The notes below the pieces were generated by a model that ran no database searches, had not been told where the DNA came from, and saw nothing but the letters and a program-made list of their open reading frames with translations. The position numbers and the translations under genes are program-made. 19,795 nucleotides of DNA, taken from the NCBI GenBank assembly GCA_964492185.1, contig CAZBJH010000060.1:1-19795 (forward strand), written 5' to 3'. The first letter of the stretch is position 1; each line of letters opens with the position of its first letter. The DNA is from JAFGSZ01 sp964492185. Lineage in GTDB: Bacteria > Bacteroidota > Bacteroidia > Bacteroidales > UBA10428. Shown here piece after piece: positions 16,293-19,795 of the stretch.

Positions 16293-19200
16293 TTATCCAG
16301 GTACACTTTTTTCAAGTCGTTTATGACTTATATTTTCGAGGTGTTCTATTAGCCGTTTTAATAATCTGAAATATAAGATAATGTATAAGATTAACGACAT
16401 GACCCATATTACCAGTGTATTGACCCAGAATGTATCATAGAATTTATTTCCCAATAGTTTACGCGGTGCATAAAAATGAGCTTTCAGAAATTTTTCCTCA
16501 GGATCAAGATAAATAGGATCGATCTTCTGGTAAATATGGCCTTTGTATTCTACAATACGCACCACTTCATTGTTGTTTTCAACAAACTCAGCAAGCTGGT
16601 CGTTGTGGTAGTTTCTTTTTAATGCAATAAACTCTTGTTTATCTTCATCAGTTCTCTGATGTTTTCGGATAATATTATCCCGCTGGTCATTTGCCCGGTT
16701 GTATATCTTAATATAATACCGGTTAACTTTACTGATATACTTTCTTGTTTCCCTTATTATTTTGGTATTCAGATGTTCAGGATATAAGCTGTCAAGGTAA
16801 TGGTATTTAACCAGGCGGCTGTTATTCATTTCCCCTGAAATTTCATTTCGCAGAAGAGTTAAATAACTTTTATTTTTTCGCGTATGCTCGTCATCATTTT
16901 GATATTTTTCAAGGTAATCCAGTTTGTTCAGCAGGTTTCTTACCCAATAGTTTTTCTTGAACTCGGCTATGCTCATTACCCTGTTATGATTATAAAAATT
17001 GCACATGTACCGGTTATTTTTAAACTGATGAACAGCGAGGGCTTCATAGCCCCACCTGGCAGTCATTATTTCACCATAGAAAGGTATTTTACTGGGAGAT
17101 GAGATGGTGGGATTCAGTTTTTCATACTTCACTATTACCCCGCTTAATATGATTTGCGGTATAACCAGGAAAGGTATAAGTATATAGATAGTCACTACAG
17201 TTCTGAAGCTGTCCGAAATGACCAGGCCCATAATATTAGCAGAGACCCAGCAACTGAATAAAATAATCCAGTAATGGAGATACATACCTTTAACCTCCAT
17301 AATACTGTTTCCTACTATTACAAATAATAATGCCTGTATTGCAGATATCACAACCAGAACTGCTATTTTTGATAACAGATATCCTGACCAGCTCAGGTTA
17401 AGGAATGCTTCGCGTTTGAGTATCTTCCTGTCTTTTATGATTTCTTCAGCACTCACGGTCAGTCCCATAAAGATTGCCACTATCACAGACATAAACAGGT
17501 AAACCGGCAGGTTGCTGTTCCCTATAAATGTATAACCCAGTTCGTTGGTAGCACTTACATTATGGAATTTAATTATAAATGAAAGAATAAAAGCCAGCAC
17601 AGGAGCCTCAAGGAGGTTAATGATCAGGTATTGCTTATTGGCCAGCTTTGCCAGAACATCGCGTTTGACAAATACCATGAATTGTTTGAATACATTTGGT
17701 ATTTTAAACGATATATTTGGCAGCCCGTTAATCTTCCGTTCCTGCTTTTCAGTTTTATTTTGTTCATATTCTTTGTAATACTCGTTCCATTCCGAAGGTG
17801 AGATTTTTCGCGTATGTGTAAACTTACCGTATTCATCCAGCACATTGGATTCAACAATATTAAATATTTGTTCCGGATTTACATTACCGCAGATATGACA
17901 TTCACTCTCACTATAATTGGCATGATGTATTCTTGATTTGAAATAAATTATGGAGTCGATCGGATTGCCATTATAGATAAGATAACCCCCGGTATCAAGA
18001 ATGAGCAGCCTGTCAAACATTTTAAATATGTCTGATGATGGCTGGTGGATTACTACAAATACCAGTTTACCCTTGAGAGCCAATTCTTTCAAAAGGTCCA
18101 TTATATTTTCCGAATCTCTTGATGATAGTCCTGATGTAGGTTCATCCAGAAAAAGAATTGCAGGCTCACGGATAAGCTCAAGTGCAATATTTAAGCGTTT
18201 CCTTTGTCCTCCACTTATTTTTTTATTCAGCGGCGATCCTACCATTACATCCTTTATCTCAAAAAGTCCGAGATTTTGCAGCATATTGTCAACAAGCTCA
18301 ACAATATGGGATTTGGAATAATTGCCAAAACATAATTTGGCATTATAGTATAAATTCTGGAAAATAGTGAGGTCCTCAATGAGCAGGTCATCCTGTGAGA
18401 CATGGCCTATCAGTCCTTCTGTTTTTATGGTTTCTTTATAAATACTGATCCCGTTGATAAGGATTTTCCCTGAATCGGGTTTGGCTGTTCCGTTAAGTAC
18501 ATTAAGGAGGGTGGATTTCCCGGCGCCACTTGCCCCCATAATACCGATAAGCTTCCCCGATTCTCCTGTAAATGACATCGGATGTAAGCCTACATTTCCG
18601 GATTTAAACTCATAACTGATATTTTCCACCTCGAATAATATGCCTGACTGTCTTTTGTCTTTATTAAACAAGGAAACAATATCACTATAGTAGATTGGCC
18701 GGATAGTATGGTCGCGTATGGAAGAACCGGTATTGAACACATATACTTTTTCTTTCAGGAGCAATTGTCCGTTAAGATACAATTCATTAACACCCATATA
18801 CCTGAGAAGATACATATGTGCTGAGGATATATGCAATATCCTCAATTGACCTTTAAAATTTTCGGCAAAGAAGTGTAAATTACCGGGATGCCTGTTTTCC
18901 GGATTATTGTCGAGAATTAATATTTTATTGGATACAGGAACAACTTCCTCAGGATCAATCGTAAAACTTTTGATTAATTCATATTCATCCGATGGGATAT
19001 GAAATGAATCGGATACAGTGCTGATAAATTCGAGTTCCTGTTCTGATATTTTTTCATTATCGGAATTTACAAATTCAAACAGCTCAACCAATACAATAAT
19101 TTTTTGATTTTGTGTGAGCTCTTTATTGATCTGGTCACATATTTTAAGGATTTTTACTGAGTCGGGACTGATCCTCTTTTTACCGCGTTCAATATGCAAT

Positions 19201-19376
19201 TGCTTGTGTTTATGATAAAAATTATCAAACACAAGAAGGTAATCCTTAACCAGTTCCTGGTTGAGTTGCCTTTTTAAAATGTATTCTACTACTGTTCTGC
19301 GATCTATTCTGTTACTTTCCGGCCGTGCAATTATCGCGAATAACTCTAGTAGGGCTTTGAGAATTTGTTCACTCAT
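16293..19376 (-). CDS. TerB-like / FHA-like / ABCG-type ATPase-permease fusion protein
   Basis: A 1027-residue half-transporter with a regulatory head. Residues ~1-138 are helical and TerB-like (KIIVLVELFEFVNSDNEKIS). Residues ~150-245 look FHA-like but degenerate (SSAHMYLLRY, LYLNGQLLL, VYVFNTGSSIR). The ATPase spans ~247-475: Walker A GASGAGKST at 281-289, Q-loop VSQDD, signature ISGGQRKRL at 387-395, Walker B ILFLDEP at 407-413, and H-loop His444 in VIHQPS. A linker holds a CHIC pair (493-496). Membrane segments follow at about 585-603, 625-642, 668-689, 700-720 and 727-749, then a ~220-residue charged soluble insert, and a last membrane helix at ~983-1003. ATPase-before-membrane order matches ABCG exporters. 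The substrate is unknown. Convergent to siaBC; no partner gene is seen on the same strand. Confidence 0.85.
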   Translation of the reverse strand: MSEQILKALLELFAIIARPESNRIDRRTVVEYILKRQLNQELVKDYLLVFDNFYHKHKQLHIERGKKRISPDSVKILKICDQINKELTQNQKIIVLVELFEFVNSDNEKISEQELEFISTVSDSFHIPSDEYELIKSFTIDPEEVVPVSNKILILDNNPENRHPGNLHFFAENFKGQLRILHISSAHMYLLRYMGVNELYLNGQLLLKEKVYVFNTGSSIRDHTIRPIYYSDIVSLFNKDKRQSGILFEVENISYEFKSGNVGLHPMSFTGESGKLIGIMGASGAGKSTLLNVLNGTAKPDSGKILINGISIYKETIKTEGLIGHVSQDDLLIEDLTIFQNLYYNAKLCFGNYSKSHIVELVDNMLQNLGLFEIKDVMVGSPLNKKISGGQRKRLNIALELIREPAILFLDEPTSGLSSRDSENIMDLLKELALKGKLVFVVIHQPSSDIFKMFDRLLILDTGGYLIYNGNPIDSIIYFKSRIHHANYSESECHICGNVNPEQIFNIVESNVLDEYGKFTHTRKISPSEWNEYYKEYEQNKTEKQERKINGLPNISFKIPNVFKQFMVFVKRDVLAKLANKQYLIINLLEAPVLAFILSFIIKFHNVSATNELGYTFIGNSNLPVYLFMSVIVAIFMGLTVSAEEIIKDRKILKREAFLNLSWSGYLLSKIAVLVVISAIQALLFVIVGNSIMEVKGMYLHYWIILFSCWVSANIMGLVISDSFRTVVTIYILIPFLVIPQIILSGVIVKYEKLNPTISSPSKIPFYGEIMTARWGYEALAVHQFKNNRYMCNFYNHNRVMSIAEFKKNYWVRNLLNKLDYLEKYQNDDEHTRKNKSYLTLLRNEISGEMNNSRLVKYHYLDSLYPEHLNTKIIRETRKYISKVNRYYIKIYNRANDQRDNIIRKHQRTDEDKQEFIALKRNYHNDQLAEFVENNNEVVRIVEYKGHIYQKIDPIYLDPEEKFLKAHFYAPRKLLGNKFYDTFWVNTLVIWVMSLILYIILYFRLLKRLIEHLENISHKRLEKSVPG

Positions 19377-19565
19377 TTTCTACGCGTGGTATTGTTGAAA
19401 TAAAACGCTAAAGATAGTACGCAAATGATGCCTGTATTGTTACGCTAACGGAAAATCCTGAAGGCGGGGGTCCCTTTCTTGTAATAGTTTATTTGAAAAG
19501 GATGTTACCGTAAGGAACTTAGGTTGTTTATGATAAGATGTATTATAACAGAAGGAAGCCGGTGT
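19377..19565. other. Gene-free region left of the right-edge structured element
   Basis: Holds the start region of the ABC fusion gene and no credible ORF. TGTTACGCTAACGGAAAA (from 19439) and TGTTACCGTAAGGAACTT (from 19503) are an imperfect direct repeat about 64 bases apart. The plus-strand promoter of the structured element at 19566-19783 would have to lie here, but no exact TAnnTTTG box was found. Confidence 0.4.
19409..19416 (-). promoter_or_regulatory. Possible -7 box for the ABC fusion gene
   Basis: Read on the minus strand this is TATCTTTA, one base off TAnnTTTG, and would leave a leader of about 25-30 bases before the ATG at 19376. No TTTG element was found at the proper distance upstream. 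Confidence 0.3.
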
Positions 19566-19783
19566 TTAGCAAAGCCCACTTTCTTTAAAACCAGCATAAA
19601 GCTATGCAGTAGCGGGACCCGTCTCAGAAAAATCGCGTAGATTTCAAGGAAGGTTTTCCTTGCGGGGTCCTGGAGGAACCCTGTCCGAACGACGACGAAG
19701 GAGGAGTGAGTATGGGTTCCGCAGGGAGAAAACCTGACGCAGTAAATCAAGCGATTTTTATGGAACGGTGACCTTTTTGCTAA
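19566..19783 (+). ncRNA. Long interrupted-hairpin element, possible retron-like or other structured RNA
   Basis: About 218 bases closed by TTAGCAAA (19566-19573) and TTTGCTAA (19776-19783). Inside, near the 5' end, is a small hairpin GCATA/TATGC (19594-19598/19603-19607, loop AAGC). Then comes one long nested stem: CCGT/ACGG (19619-19622/19765-19768), AAAAATCGC/GCGATTTTT (19628-19636/19751-19759), GATTT/AAATC (19640-19644/19744-19748), AGGTTTTC/GAAAACCT (19651-19658/19728-19735), CCTG/CAGG (19669-19672/19722-19725) and GGAACCC/GGGTTCC (19675-19681/19714-19720), with a 32-base purine-rich apical loop. All arms are nested in order, which random sequence rarely gives. Terminal repeat, small hairpin, then one long hairpin is the layout of a retron msr-msd. 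A palindromic mobile element, a 6S-like RNA or part of a group II intron are alternatives. Strand is assumed from the lack of a partner gene to the left. Confidence 0.45.
19712..19771 (+). CDS. Possible 19-codon micro-ORF inside the structured element
   Basis: An ATG at 19712 is preceded by AAGGAGGAG (19698-19706), the strongest Shine-Dalgarno-like sequence in the window, at good spacing. The frame runs 19 codons, MGSAGRKPDAVNQAIFMER, to TGA at 19769. The whole ORF lies in the apical loop and 3' arm of the long hairpin, so base-pairing alone could account for its sequence, and Bacteroidota use Shine-Dalgarno sites little. I regard translation as unlikely but record it. Confidence 0.12.
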   Translation: MGSAGRKPDAVNQAIFMER

Positions 19784-19795
19784 CTTTTTGGGTGG

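Noticed and set aside
19505..19750. 81-codon minus-strand ORF at the right edge
   Set aside because: It runs through both arms of the long hairpin, starts in plain AT-rich sequence, and its translation matches no family I know. Base pairing explains the sequence better. A gene read through such an RNA, as in DRT2 systems, cannot be excluded but is not supported.
19566..19783. tmRNA, RNase P RNA or integron attC site
   Set aside because: No tRNA-like ends or ANALVAA-type tag, no conserved RNase P GAGGAAAGUC-type core, and no RYYYAAC/GTTRRRY pair at the ends. 6S RNA and group II intron fragments could not be ruled out and are left as alternatives.

Overview
The window looks like a chromosomal segment of a Bacteroidota bacterium, probably in or near the Bacteroidales. 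The pointers are a moderately AT-rich sequence, promoter boxes of the TAnnTTTG type in front of several genes, few Shine-Dalgarno sites, signal-peptide style in the S41 protease (…NA|Q), a six-domain ribosomal protein S1 ending in the ETTLGDIS-type segment seen in this phylum (here ERTTLGDISDLAALK), and a PnuC plus stand-alone ribosylnicotinamide-kinase pair. No plasmid, phage or insertion-sequence gene is visible.

Left block (92-4834, minus strand): a nucleotide-sugar operon read right to left, ugd - uxs - rfbA - rfbC - rfbD. It converts UDP-glucose to UDP-glucuronate and UDP-xylose, and glucose-1-phosphate towards dTDP-L-rhamnose. The dehydratase rfbB is not in the window. These sugars would feed a surface polysaccharide.

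Central block (5129-15025, plus strand): rpsA (S1 with unusually long charged tails at both ends), a single-domain STAS anti-anti-sigma protein, ribonuclease Z, GMP synthase, a secreted or periplasmic S41 C-terminal processing peptidase, the nicotinamide riboside transporter PnuC, an overlapping NadR-type ribosylnicotinamide kinase, and a THUMP-domain 23S rRNA-type guanine N2-methyltransferase. Four consecutive-region genes here use GTG or TTG starts.

Right block (15238-19376): siaB-siaC on the plus strand, a kinase and its phosphoprotein substrate. Converging on them is a 1027-residue fusion of TerB-like, FHA-like, ABCG-type ATPase and permease segments. The phosphatase (SiaA) and diguanylate cyclase (SiaD) of the Pseudomonas system are absent, so the output of the pair is unknown; the neighbouring fusion protein is a candidate.

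Right edge (19566-19783): a gene-free stretch that folds on paper into a long, multiply interrupted hairpin closed by an 8-bp terminal inverted repeat, with a small hairpin near its 5' side. Nothing recognised encodes it. The layout resembles a retron msr-msd RNA or another reverse-transcriptase-associated RNA, whose protein would lie just beyond the window. This is the most interesting unexplained signal here, but the class assignment is inference.
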